A stretch of 38,352 nt of DNA from Sciscionella marina DSM 45152 (lineage in GTDB: Bacteria; Actinomycetota; Actinomycetes; Mycobacteriales; Pseudonocardiaceae), in NCBI RefSeq assembly GCF_000379465.1, contig NZ_KB905409.1, forward strand, positions 1-38,352, written 5' to 3'. The position numbers were made by a program, and so were the translations under genes. The notes beneath the pieces were generated by a model. The model did not search any database. It saw nothing but the letters and a program-made list of their open reading frames with translations, and was not told the origin of the DNA. Positions 26,970-38,200 of the stretch are shown piece after piece. How positions within the stretch are numbered: the stretch's first letter is position 1; each line of letters starts with the position of its first letter.

Positions 26970-28088
26970 TCACGAGTGCTCGAGGGCGTGTTCGGCCAGA
27001 ATGAGTTCGGAGATCTCATTGCTGCCCTCGATGATTTCCATGAGCTTGGCGTCGCGGTAGGCACGGGCGACCACATGTCCGTCCTGGGCGCCCCAGGACG
27101 CGAGCACCTGCACCGCTTCACCGGCGGACCGCGCGGCATTGGTGGCGCCGACGTGCTTGGCGAGTACCGCGGCCACGGCCATGTCCGGGGCCGCGGCATC
27201 CCATCGTTCGCTGGCCTGACGGCAGGCCTGGGTCGCCACTTGTTCGGCGGTGAACAGGCTGGCCAGGTGTTTGGCGACGAGCTGGTGTTCGGCGAGTGGC
27301 TTGCCGGACTGCTCGCGGACCTTGGCATGTGCGGTGGCCGCGCGCAGGCACGCGCGCAGGATGCCGACACAACCCCAGGCCACCGACATCCGGCCGTAGG
27401 AAAGCGCGGTGGTGAACAGCAGTGCCAGCGCGTGCCCTCCCCCGCCGAGCACGGCGGATGCCGGTAGCCGCACCTCGTCGAGCAGCACCCGGGAATGACC
27501 GGCGGCGCGGCACCCCATCGGATCGAGCACCGGCTCGACCGTCACCCCCGGCGCGTCCGAGGGCACCAGTACGGCGGCGGCGTTCTCGCCGTCCCGGCCG
27601 AGAACGAGGAGTAGATCGGCATAACGTGCGCCGGTGACCCATCTTTTCTCGCCGCTGACCGTCACGGTGTCCCCGGCCCGCTCGATCCGGGTGCGCATCG
27701 CGGCAAGGTCCGAGCCGGCCTCGGGTTCACTGAACCCGACCGCGGCAAGGGTTCCTCCGGTCAGCTCGCCGAGATAGCGCTGCCGCTGCGCCCGGTCGCC
27801 GAACCGCCGCACGGCCGTCGCCGCGATCCCCTGCGAGGTCATGATGCTGCGCAGCGAGCTGCACAGGCCACCGATGTGCGCGGTCAGTTCCCCGTTGCGC
27901 CTGCTGTCCGCGCCGAGACCACCGAACCTGGTGGGCACCTCGGCGCACAGGAGCCCCATGGCGCCGAGCTCGCGCAGTAACTCGACAGGGAGTTCCCCGA
28001 TGACATCCCAGGTTTGCGGGCCCGTACCGATCAGCTCGTCGAGAAATGCCAGATCGTCGAGCACGGTCGGCCCGCTGGTCTCAGCCAT
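26970..28088 (-). CDS. Acyl-ACP dehydrogenase (Asm15-like)
   Basis: A 372-aa flavin-dependent acyl-CoA-dehydrogenase-family protein of usual length. Visible family features are the substrate/FAD segment GFSEPEAGSDLAAM, the middle-domain WVTGARYADLLLV and the C-terminal EIIEGSNEISELILAEH. In the extender pathway such enzymes work with the 3-hydroxyacyl dehydrogenase to oxidise ACP-bound glycerate. ATG 28088 overlaps the ACP stop by 8 bp. The short distance and matching gene order point to the glycerate-derived pathway rather than to fatty-acid breakdown. Confidence 0.9.
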   Translation of the reverse strand: MAETSGPTVLDDLAFLDELIGTGPQTWDVIGELPVELLRELGAMGLLCAEVPTRFGGLGADSRRNGELTAHIGGLCSSLRSIMTSQGIAATAVRRFGDRAQRQRYLGELTGGTLAAVGFSEPEAGSDLAAMRTRIERAGDTVTVSGEKRWVTGARYADLLLVLGRDGENAAAVLVPSDAPGVTVEPVLDPMGCRAAGHSRVLLDEVRLPASAVLGGGGHALALLFTTALSYGRMSVAWGCVGILRACLRAATAHAKVREQSGKPLAEHQLVAKHLASLFTAEQVATQACRQASERWDAAAPDMAVAAVLAKHVGATNAARSAGEAVQVLASWGAQDGHVVARAYRDAKLMEIIEGSNEISELILAEHALEHS

Positions 28089-28359
28089 CCGATTCCGCAC
28101 CCGCACTCAGGCGCAGCACCAGTTCGGTCATCCGCCGCACACTGCGGAAGTGTTCCAAGGTCAGCTCCGGGCCGACGATCTCCAGGTCGTAGGAATCCTC
28201 CAGGTGCACCACCAGCTGCATGGCGAACATGGAGGAGACCAGCCCGGCGCTGAACAGGTCCTGCTCGGGAGTCACCGGCGAGCCGACCCGTTCAGCGAGG
28301 AAGGCCAGCAGCTCCCCCTCCACGGTCTCCGCATCGATGGTCCGGTTCGAGGCACTCAT
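28081..28359 (-). CDS. Discrete ACP for glycerate-derived extender unit
   Basis: A 92-aa acidic helical carrier protein. The phosphopantetheine serine is Ser42 (or Ser43) in GLVSSMFAM, which lacks the usual Asp-Ser-Leu, as in carrier proteins of this extender family (Asm14-like). The ATG overlaps the preceding dehydrogenase stop (ATGA) and the end overlaps the next gene, so translation is coupled. It would carry glyceryl, then hydroxymalonyl, to an AT of the assembly line. Confidence 0.88.
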   Translation of the reverse strand: MSASNRTIDAETVEGELLAFLAERVGSPVTPEQDLFSAGLVSSMFAMQLVVHLEDSYDLEIVGPELTLEHFRSVRRMTELVLRLSAGAESDG

Positions 28360-29219
28360 TGGTCCACCTTTCGGTAGTCGTAGAACCCCTGACCGGTTTT
28401 CCGGCCGAGGTGCCCCTCGCGGACCTTCTCCAGCATCAGGTCGCATGGGGCGCATTCCGGGTCACCGGTGCGCTCATGGAGTACCCGGAGCGAATCGACG
28501 AGATTGTCGATACCGATCAGATCGGCAGTGGCCAGCGGACCGGTGGTGTGGCCGAGGCAGCCCTGCAGCAGGCCGTCGACGACCTCAGCGGAGGCCACCC
28601 CCTCCTGCACGAGCCCGGCCGCGCGGTTGATCAGCGGGTGCAGCAGGCGGTTGATGACGAAACCGGGGGCGTCGTCGATCACCAGCGCCTCACGGCCGAG
28701 CGCGGTCAGCAATGCGGTGGCCTTTTCCATCGTGGCCTCGCTCGTACCGGTTCCCCGGATCACCTCGACCATGGTGATCAGGTACGCGGGGTTCATGAAG
28801 TGCACGCCGACCAGTTCCTCGCCGCGTGCCACCGATGTGGCCAGTTCATCGATGGGGATGCATGAGGTATTCGAGATCAGCAGGGCCCCCGGCCGCACGA
28901 GACCGGAGACCTCGGCGAGCACCTTGGCCTTGGTTTCGGGAAGTTCGGTCACCGCTTCGATCACCGTGGTCGCGTCCGCCGCGTCCTTGACCGAGGTCGT
29001 GGTGACCAGCGCGCCACGTTCCTGCCCTTCCGGCAACACGGCCATGAGCTGGGCGTGTTTGAGCTTTTGCCGAATGGTCATACGCGCGCTCTCCACCCGG
29101 TCCGCATCGAGCTCGACGAGGACCACCGGGACACCGTGCCCGAGGGCCAGCGCCGCGATATTCGTTCCCATGACTCCGCCGCCGATCACGGCGAGCCGGT
29201 GCCGCGTGTGCTCACTCAT
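28356..29219 (-). CDS. 3-Hydroxyacyl dehydrogenase (Asm13-like)
   Basis: A 287-aa NAD(P)-dependent enzyme of the 3-hydroxyacyl-CoA dehydrogenase family. The dinucleotide-binding loop is GGGVMG near the N terminus. Further family segments are NTSCIPI, GVHFMNP (catalytic His region) and GFVINRLLHPLINRA. In the methoxymalonyl pathway the homologue oxidises glyceryl-ACP at the primary alcohol. ATG 29219 is chosen because AGGAAGG lies upstream and it overlaps the PKS stop by one base (TGATG). It begins the asm13-16-like block. Confidence 0.92.
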   Translation of the reverse strand: MSEHTRHRLAVIGGGVMGTNIAALALGHGVPVVLVELDADRVESARMTIRQKLKHAQLMAVLPEGQERGALVTTTSVKDAADATTVIEAVTELPETKAKVLAEVSGLVRPGALLISNTSCIPIDELATSVARGEELVGVHFMNPAYLITMVEVIRGTGTSEATMEKATALLTALGREALVIDDAPGFVINRLLHPLINRAAGLVQEGVASAEVVDGLLQGCLGHTTGPLATADLIGIDNLVDSLRVLHERTGDPECAPCDLMLEKVREGHLGRKTGQGFYDYRKVDQ

Positions 29220-32200
29220 CAGAATCCGCCTTCCTGTCCGGCGAGCCAGTCCTCGACGGCCCGCGCTGTCGTGTCGGCGTGCTCGGTCATCATCGTGAAG
29301 TGGTTTCCGGGAACGGCCACTTCGGTCACCACGCCGGGAAGGCTCCACGGGGCCCCCGGCCCGCTCGTGCCGCCCGCATCCTCCTGTTCGGATGGCGCCG
29401 GTTCGGCTGCCCGGACCACCAGGGTCGGGACATCGATCCGGGGTAGTTCCCGCCAGTCGAACGCGTAATAGTGCGCGAGGGCGGTGAGCCAGTCATCGCC
29501 TCCAAGACCGTCCTGTTGTCGGTTGTTGGCCAGCACCGCACCCGGCAGTGCCGCGAGGATCTCCTCCGGCACCCCCGCGACTTCCGGAGTGAACGTGTCG
29601 ATCAGCACCAGGGCCGCCGGTGCGTGGCCCTCCTGCACCAGTCGAGCGGCGAGGGCGTGTGCGACCAGACCGCCGGAACTGTACCCGGCGAGCACGAATT
29701 TCGCACTGTTCAACGATTTCCGCACACTCGCGGCGTGCACATCCAGCAGTACCTCCGGGTTGGCGGCCAGTGGCTCCCCTGAGACGAATCCGGGTGTCGG
29801 CAGCGCGGACACCCCGCGCAGACCGCGGAAACTCCGGCCGAACCGGGCGAACTCCTGCGCGTCCGCCGTGCCCGCGAAGGAGGGCAGGCAGACCAGCCCC
29901 GGCACCGCCGGTCCACGCGAGACCGCCACCAGCTGCGGCACACCGTCCAATTCGGACAGTTCAGTGAAGGACCGCCGGAACGCCGCGAGCCCGCTGACCA
30001 ACCGCATGGCCTCCACCGCGCGGCCTTTGCGTGCGGCACGGAGATACAGCGTGGCAAGGGATTCCAGCGGTGCGACGGGTCCGGGCTCGACTTCGGCCGC
30101 GATGTAACGGCGCGGATCGGCCGCGTCCTCGGACCGCTGTTTGTCCGTTGTGGACAGTTCCGCCTCGAGCCGGTCGCGTAGCTGAGCGGCGAGTATTCCC
30201 GGCGTGGGATGGTCGAAGGCAAGCGCGCCGGTCAGCCGGAGGCCGGTGACCATGCCCAGCCGGTTGCGGAATTCCACGGCGGTCAGCGAGTTCAGGCCCT
30301 GCTCCAGGAAGCTGGTGTCGATCTCCACCGATTCCGGAATGCTGTGCCCGAGCACCGCCGCGGCCTGTTCGCGCACCACATCGAGGAGGATCTGCTCCCG
30401 TTCGGGCCCGGCGGCCGCGGTGAACCGTTCGCGCAGCGCGGGGCCACCTGCGCCGGTCGACACCTCGCGCACCACTCGCGGAGCCGGAGCGAGCCCGCGC
30501 AGTACCGCGGGCAATCGGCCACCGCCCCTGGCGACCGCGCGCAACGTCGGCACGTCCAGCGGAGTCGGTACGAGCAGTGCCTCGTCCCGCGCGAGGGCGA
30601 GATCGAGCAGGGCCAGGCCCTGTTCAGTACTGAGCGTGCCGACGCCGGTACGGCTGAACTTGGCACGCTCGGTACCGCCGACCGCTTCGCCCATGCCGTT
30701 GGCCTCGGCCCACAGCCCCCAGGTCAGCGACACCGCGGGCAGACCCGCCGCGCGCCGGTGGGCGGCGATGGCATCGAGGAACCCGTTCGCGGCGGCGTAG
30801 TTGCCCTGTCCCGGTGCACCGAGGGTGGCCGCCGCGGACGAGAACAGCACGAACATATCCAGGTCGCGGTGGCGAGTGAGCCGGTCGAGCTGCCAGGCGG
30901 CATCGGCTTTGGGGCGCATGACCGCATCGACGCGTTCCGGAGTCAGCGAACCGATCACGCCGTCATCGAGCACACCGGCGGCATGCACCACGCCGGTGAG
31001 GGTGGGCGTGCGGTCGAGTACCCCGGCCAGTGCGGATTCCTCGGTGGCATCGCAGGCCAGCACGCGCGTGGCCACCCCGCGGCCGGCCAGCTCAGCGGCC
31101 AGTCCGGCGGTGCTCGCGGCGCAGGGACCTGAGCGGCTGGTGAGCAGCACCTCACCGGCCCGTCCGGTATCGGCCATATGCCGGGCGACGATTCCACCGA
31201 GGGTGCCGGTGCCGCCGGTGATGAGCACCGTTCCGGCGGGGTGCGGTGCCGCGGAGTGCGGCGGAAGGGTCAGCACGGCCTTGCCGGTCTGCCGTTCGGA
31301 GGACAGGAACCGGATCGCGTCCCCGGCCCGGCGCACGTCCAGGACCCGTACCGGCGGCAGGACAGGACCATCCGCGGCGATCACATCCACGACCTGCGCC
31401 AGGGTTTCCCCGACGACGGTGTCCTCGATATCGGCCGGGCCCTCGACGACATGGTCCATCTCCGGGAATCGCGTTCCGGCGTCACCGGGAGCGGCCAGGT
31501 GTTCGGGGTCGAGGCCATGTTCGGCGAGGGTGGCCCACTGACCGGGCTCGGCGATGCCGAAGACCTCGAGCCCACGGTGCCTGGCGAGCGCCACGGCGGC
31601 CAGTCCGGCCGCGGTCGCGGCGGCGCGCACGAGCACCCGCTGGCCGGGAACCGCCGCGGTGAGGGCACGCCATGCCCAGGTGTACGCCACCGGCACCGCC
31701 GCCGCAGTCGCGAAGGACCAGCCCGCGGGCATCGGGGCGAGTAGGTAGGCATCGGTGACGGCGAGCGGGCCGACGGCACTTGGCGCCACACCCAGTACCC
31801 GGTCCCCCACCGCGAGAGCAGCCACCCCCGGGCCGGTAGCCACGACGATTCCGGCGATCTCCCGGCCCAGTGCTCCGGTGTGCGCGGAGAGGTCGGCATA
31901 GTCGAGTGCGGCTGCCCGGGCCGACACACGGACCTGACCTTCACCCAGCGGTTCGGCCGCCTCCGGGTGGGGCTCCAGTGTCAGTTCGGCCGCTTCGGGT
32001 GCCGTGGCGGTGAGGCGCCACGGGTGCCCTTCTGGGGGCGGAACCAGTCCGTTACCCGGGCGCGCAAGCCGCCGGGTGTAGGCGCCGCCCGCACGCACGG
32101 CGAGTTCGGTTTCCGCGCTGCCCAGCGCGACGGCCAGGACAGCGATCGGCTCGGCACCGGGATCATCGGCCGGGGGCAGGTCGGCGAGGACCAGCCGCTC

Positions 32201-35200
32201 GGGATTCTCCGACTGCGCGGAGCGGACCAGTCCCCACACGGCGGCACCGGCCAGATCGGTGACGTCCGCACCGGGAACCGTGGCCACGGCGGACTGGGTG
32301 ACCAGCACGAGCCGCGCGGGAACCAGCCGCTCGGTGGACAGCCAATCCTGCACGAGGCCCAGCGCCTCTCCGGTCACCCTACGGGCCTGTTCGGCAGGCG
32401 CCCCGTCGCGCCGCGCGGGGCAGGCGAGAACGGTCTCCGGAGCGCTCTCCCCCGCCTCGACGGCAGCGACAAGGTCGGCAAGACCGTCGTAACAGCACAC
32501 ATCCAGGCCGGCCGCGACGAGCCCGGCGGCCAGTCCGAACGGGTCCGCGCCGAGGACCGCCCAGCGACCGGCGGGCGGTGTGGTGGCGTGCACCGGGGTC
32601 CAGTCCACACCGAACAGCGCCTCGCTCGCGCGCTCGGCCGCGCTCGGCCGGTCCGCGGCGGTGGCCTTGCGCATCACCAGGGAATCCACGCTGAACACCG
32701 GGGAGCCGGTGGTGTCGGCCGCGGTCATGCCCAGCCCACCGCCGTTGTTCTGGTGCAGCCGGACACGCACCGCGCGGGCCCCTGTGGCATGCAGGGAAAG
32801 GCCGGTCCAGCCGAACGACAGCCAGGTCTCTCCGGATTCCCAGCCGCCGGTGGCGAACACACCCGCCTGCTGGGCGGCGTCCAGCAGTGCGGGGTGGAGA
32901 CCGAACAAGTCGGCATCGGCTGCCACCTCCTCGGACAACGCGACCTCGGCGTACACATCGCCGTCGCGCCGCCAGACCGCCCGGAGGCCCTGGAACGCGG
33001 GCCCGAACACGTATCCGCCCTCGGCGGTGACGGTGTAGAACCCGTCGGTGTCCACCGGTTCGGCCCCGGCGGGCGGCCAGGTCGCGAGATCGTCCTGGGG
33101 CGCGGGTTCGCGCATCTCGGCGGTGGGGGCGAGTTGCCCGGAGACGTGCCGGACCCAGGGCATGTCCTCGGCGGCGTCGCCGGGCCGGGAATGGATGGTC
33201 AGTTCGCGGCGCCCGGTGGCATCCGGTGCGCCGACGGTGGCCTGCACGCGTACCGACCCGTCCTCGGGCAGCAGCAGGGGCGCTTCCAGCGTGAGGTCGT
33301 CGACGCGAGCACAGCCCGCCCGATCGCCTGCGGCGAGGGCCAGTTCGGCGAACGCGGCACCGGGCAGGATGACGGTGCCACGCACGGCGTGGTCGGCCAG
33401 CCAGGGATGGGTGCGCAGGGAAAGCCGTCCGGTGAACAGGAATCCGGCGCCGTCGGCGGATTCGACCATCGCGCCGAGCAGCGGGTGCCCGACCGGTGTC
33501 AGGCCGAGATCGGCAGCACCGTCGGCGGCGGCGCCATTGGGCTGGGGCCAGTAGTGCTGGTGCTGGAAGGCGTAGGTGGGCAGCTCGACCCGATTGCCAC
33601 CGCCGAGCACCGTGGCCCAGTCGATCTCCAGCCCGTGCACATGCGCCTGCCCCAGCGCATTCAGTACCCGCTCGGCACCACCGTCTTCCCGGTGCAAGGT
33701 CGCGACCACCACCGGATCCGGCAGATGCGCCCGCGCATCGAGCATCTCCTCCACCGCGGTCAGCAACACCGGATGCGCCGAAACCTCGACGAAGGTGCGG
33801 TATCCGGACTCGGCAAGGCTCAGCGTGGCCTCTGCGAATCGCACGGTCTGCCGCACGTTCGCGTACCAGTAATCGGCGTCCAGTTCGCTGCCGTCCATCC
33901 AGCGGCACTCGACGGTGGAAAAGAACCGGATATCCCCGGATGCCGGAGCGATATCGCCCAGCGATTCGGCCAGCTCCGTCCGGATCGGTTCGCACAGCGC
34001 GGAGTGCGCCACGAAGTCCGTCTGCGGGACGCGCCAGCGCATCACCCGGCGTGACCGCAACTCCTTCTCGAACTCGACCAGCGCCCCCGGCTCACCGGAG
34101 ACCACGGTGGCGGACGGACTGTTCACCGCCGCAATCGACAACCGCTCGCCCCACGGCTCCAGGATATCGCGGACCTGCTCGGCGGGCAGCACCACCGACA
34201 GCATGCCGCCCTCGACGTCCAAGCCACTCAACGCCCGCGACCGCAAGGCCACCACACGGGCCCCGTCCTGCAACGACAAGACCCCGGCCACACACGCCGC
34301 GGCGATCTCTCCCTGGGAATGCCCGATCACCACATCCGGTGTCACCCCGGCCGCCCGCCACACCTCGGCCAGCGAAACCATGATCGCCCACAGCGCCGGT
34401 TGCAACACATCGGCACCATCCAGCTCCGGAGCACCCTCGGCCCCGTCGAGGACATCGACGAGATTCCAGTCCACAAAGGACGACAACGCCCGCCCGCACT
34501 CGGCGAACCGCGCGGCGAACACCGGCGACTCCACCAGCAGCCGCCGTCCCATTCCCGGCCATTGACTGCCCTGGCCCGGAAACACGAAGACCACTCCACC
34601 GGCGCCACCAATCGGGACGCTGCCCGTGATAGCCCCGGACTCGGGCTGTCCGGTCGCTACCGCGGCCAGCCGGCGGACCAGGTCGGCGCACTCGGCACCG
34701 ACCACCACAGCCCGATGTCCGAACACCGAACGCGTCGTCGCCAGCGACCACGCCACATCCGCGGCAGCCAGCCCGGGCCGCGTCCAAGCGAATTCCCGCA
34801 ACCGGCCCGCCTGTGCCGCCACCCCCTCGGCCGTACGAGCGGATACCGGCCACGCCCGCACATCCGTGGTCAGCACCGGAGTGCGCTCCGCCTCGGCCAC
34901 CTCTTCTTCACTCACGGGTGGTTCCTCGATGACCACATGCGCATTGGTGCCGCTGATACCGAAACCGGAGATGCCCGCGCGGCGCCGGGTGCGCTCGGCA
35001 GGCCACGGCACCGGATCGGTGAGCAGCCGCACCTGCCCGGAATCCCAATCGATGTGCGGGGACCGCTGCTCAGCGTGCAGGGTGCGCGGCAGCACCTGAT
35101 TGCGCATCGCCAGGATCATCTTCATGATCCCGGCCGCTCCGGCCGCCGCCTGAGTGTGACCGAGGTTGGATTTGATGGAACCGAGCCACACCGGCCGGTC

Positions 35201-38200
35201 GCGGTCCTGACCGTAGGTCGCGATCAGCGCACCCGCCTCGATCGGATCACCCAGAACAGTGCCCGTACCGTGCGCCTCCACGGCATCCACATCCGCGGTG
35301 GACAATCGCGCGTCGGCCAGCGCAGCCCGGATCACCCGCTGCTGCGCCGGACCATTCGGCGCCGTCAAACCGTTCGAAGCCCCGTCCTGATTCACCGCGG
35401 TACCCCGCACCACTGCCAGCACCGGATGCCCCAGGCGACGCGCATCGGACAACCGCTCCACCGCCAACATCGCGGCCCCCTCGGCCATCCCCATGCCATC
35501 GGCCTCAGCGGAAAACGGCTTGCAGCGCCCGTTTTCGGCCAGCGCCAGTGCGGATCCGAAACCGAACGCTCCCGGTGTGGGCATCACGGTCACGCCACCG
35601 GCAAGCGCCAGTGCACACTCTCCGGATCGCAGCGCCCGCACCGCCAGATGCAGCGCCACCAGTGAGGAGGAGCAGGCGGTGTCGACGGTGAGAGCAGGCC
35701 CTTCCAGGCCCAGGATGTACGAGACGCGGCCGGAGAGCACGCTGCCGCCGTCGCTGGCCGGGGTGTAGCCCTGCATCGAGCTCTTGGCGAGGACGTTGGC
35801 GTAGACCTGCAGCCAGCCACCGGCGAACACAGCGGTCCGGGAACCCTTCAGCGAGGTGGGCGCGATGCCCGCTCGTTCCAGGGCTTCCCAGGACACCTCC
35901 AACAACAGCCGCTGCTGCGGATCCATCGCCAACGCCTCACGCGGCGAAATCCCGAAAAACCCCGGATCGAACTCGGCCGCGTCGTGGACGAAACCGCCTT
36001 CCTGGCCGTAGAGGCCCTGGATGTCCCAGCCGCGGTCTTTGGGAAACGGGGCGATAGCGTCGGTTCCCGCGGCGAGGAGGTCCCAGAGCTCATCTGGACT
36101 GCCGACGCCACCGGGGAAACGGCAGCCCATGCCGACGATGACGATCGGGTCGTCATCCGCAGCTGAGGCGACGTGAACCGGCCGGTCCGGCTCCGCCTGC
36201 GTGCCGCCGAACAGCTCGCCGAGGAGGTAGCCGGTCAGCGCGGTGGCCGAAGGGTAGTCGAACACGAGGGTCGAGGGCAGGTACAGGCCGCTGGCCTCGG
36301 TGAGACGGTTGCGCAGTTCGACAGCGGTGACCGAATCGAAACCCATATCGCGGAACGCACGGTCGGGTTCGACCTCCTCGGAACCAGTGTGGCCGAGAAC
36401 GGCGGCGGCCTCGGCCCGGACGATTCCGGTGAGGGTTTGTGCGCGCTCGGCCGGCGGCAGCGGGGCCAGCCGCTGGGCCAGTTCGCCCTCGGTGGTCCGT
36501 TCGGTGTGCTCACCGGGACCGGCGAGCGCGCGGACGGCTTCCGGCAAGGCGGCGATCAGCGGGCTGGGCCGGCGCAGGGTGAACGTGGTCGCGAACTGTG
36601 CCCAGTCCACATCGGTCACGGCGAGCAGGCCGTCGCGATTGTCCATGGCCTGGGCGAGCGCCTGAATGCCCCGGTCGGGGTCCATCACCCGCAGTCCGTA
36701 GCGGCGCAGCTGCGCGCCCGCGTCACCGGCACCCATACCGCCGCCTCCCCACAGTCCCCAGGCCACCGAGGTGGCGGCAAGCCCCCGGGACCGGCGGCGC
36801 TCGGCGAGGGCGTCCAGGGCACCGTTGGCCGCGGCGTATCCGGCAAGCAGTCCACTGCCCCAGATGGCGGCGCCCGAGGAGAACAGAACGAAGGCGTCCA
36901 GGTCGAGGTCCGCGGTCAGTTCGTCGAGCCAGTACGCGCCGCCGACCTTGGCCGCGGACAGCTCGGCGAGGTGTTCGACGGTGGTGTCCGGCACGAACGC
37001 ACCGTGGGCGACACCGGCGGCGTGCGCCACGGTGGACAGGGCCGGTCCGGTCGCGGCGATGCGGTCCAGCAGCCCGGCCAACGTGGCGCGTTCGGCGGTG
37101 TCGCAGGCGATCACCTCGACGGCGCTACCGCGTCCGGCGAGGTCCGCGAGCAGCGCCGGTACCCCGGCGGCAGCCGGACCGGATCGGCTGGTGAGCACGA
37201 TCCGCCGGGCGCCCCGTTCGGCGAGCCAGGCCCCTGTCTTACCGCCGATGAGACCGGTTCCGCCGGTGATCAGCACGGTGCCGCGCGGGGTGAAGGAGGC
37301 GCGGTCGGCACGTGGCCGGGGCGCGCGGACCAGACGGCGGGCGGCGAGGCCCGCGGGGCGGATCGCAACCTGGTCCTCGCCGTTGCCCGCGAGCACGGCG
37401 GCGAGCCGGGTGGCGGCACGATCGTCCAGGGTGGCTGGAAGGTCGATGAGCCCGCCCCAGTGTTCCGGTAGTTCCAGGCCGACCACCTGCGCAAGTCCCC
37501 ATACCTGGGCCTGCGCAACGGAAGGGGTCTCACCCGGAACGGCTGCGACCGCACCGGATGTGAGTGCCCACAGCGGTGCCCGTACGTCGGTGTCGGCCAA
37601 GGCCTGGACAAGGGCGAGGGTCGCGGCGAGGCCGGTCGGCACGATGGGGTTCCCGGCCAGCGGGGTTTCGTCCATGGCCAGCAGTGACACGATTCCGGCG
37701 AGCTCGCTTTCGGAGCGGGCGGCGGAGACGATGGCGGCGAGGCCGTCCCGGTCGATCGTGCCGGTCTCCACCAGGCGCACCTCGGCGCCGCGAGCACGCA
37801 GTGCCTGCACACAGGTGTCGGCGATCTCGGTGGCATGGGTGAGAACGAGCCAGGTTCCGGACAGCACGGATGTTGCCGGCTCGGTGACCGGTTCCCAAGT
37901 GATCCGATAGCGCCAGTCTGCGACCGCGGATTCGTCACGTTCGCGACGCCGCCAGGATGCCAGCGCGGGCAGCACCTCACTGAGTTGCTCGCCGGTCAGC
38001 GCCAGGGTGTCGGCGAGCTCACGCACATCCCCGTTTTCGACCGCGGCCCAGAAACTCGCGTCCGCGGCAACTCCATCCACTTCGGACACTTCCGGTTCGG
38101 TGTGCTGGGGCCAGTATCGCTGCCGTTGGAAGGCGTAGGTCGGCAGATCCACGGTCGCCCCGGGCTTGAGCACCGCGGACCAGTCCACCGCGACACCGCG

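Noticed and set aside
31264-32020. An active enoylreductase in the final module
   Set aside because: The nucleotide-binding glycines are absent and a core stretch is deleted when set beside the intact ER at about 17770-18700.
31880-34054. A 724-codon plus-strand frame opposite the terminal PKS
   Set aside because: Antisense shadow of the DH, ER and AT region with no recognisable fold or start context.
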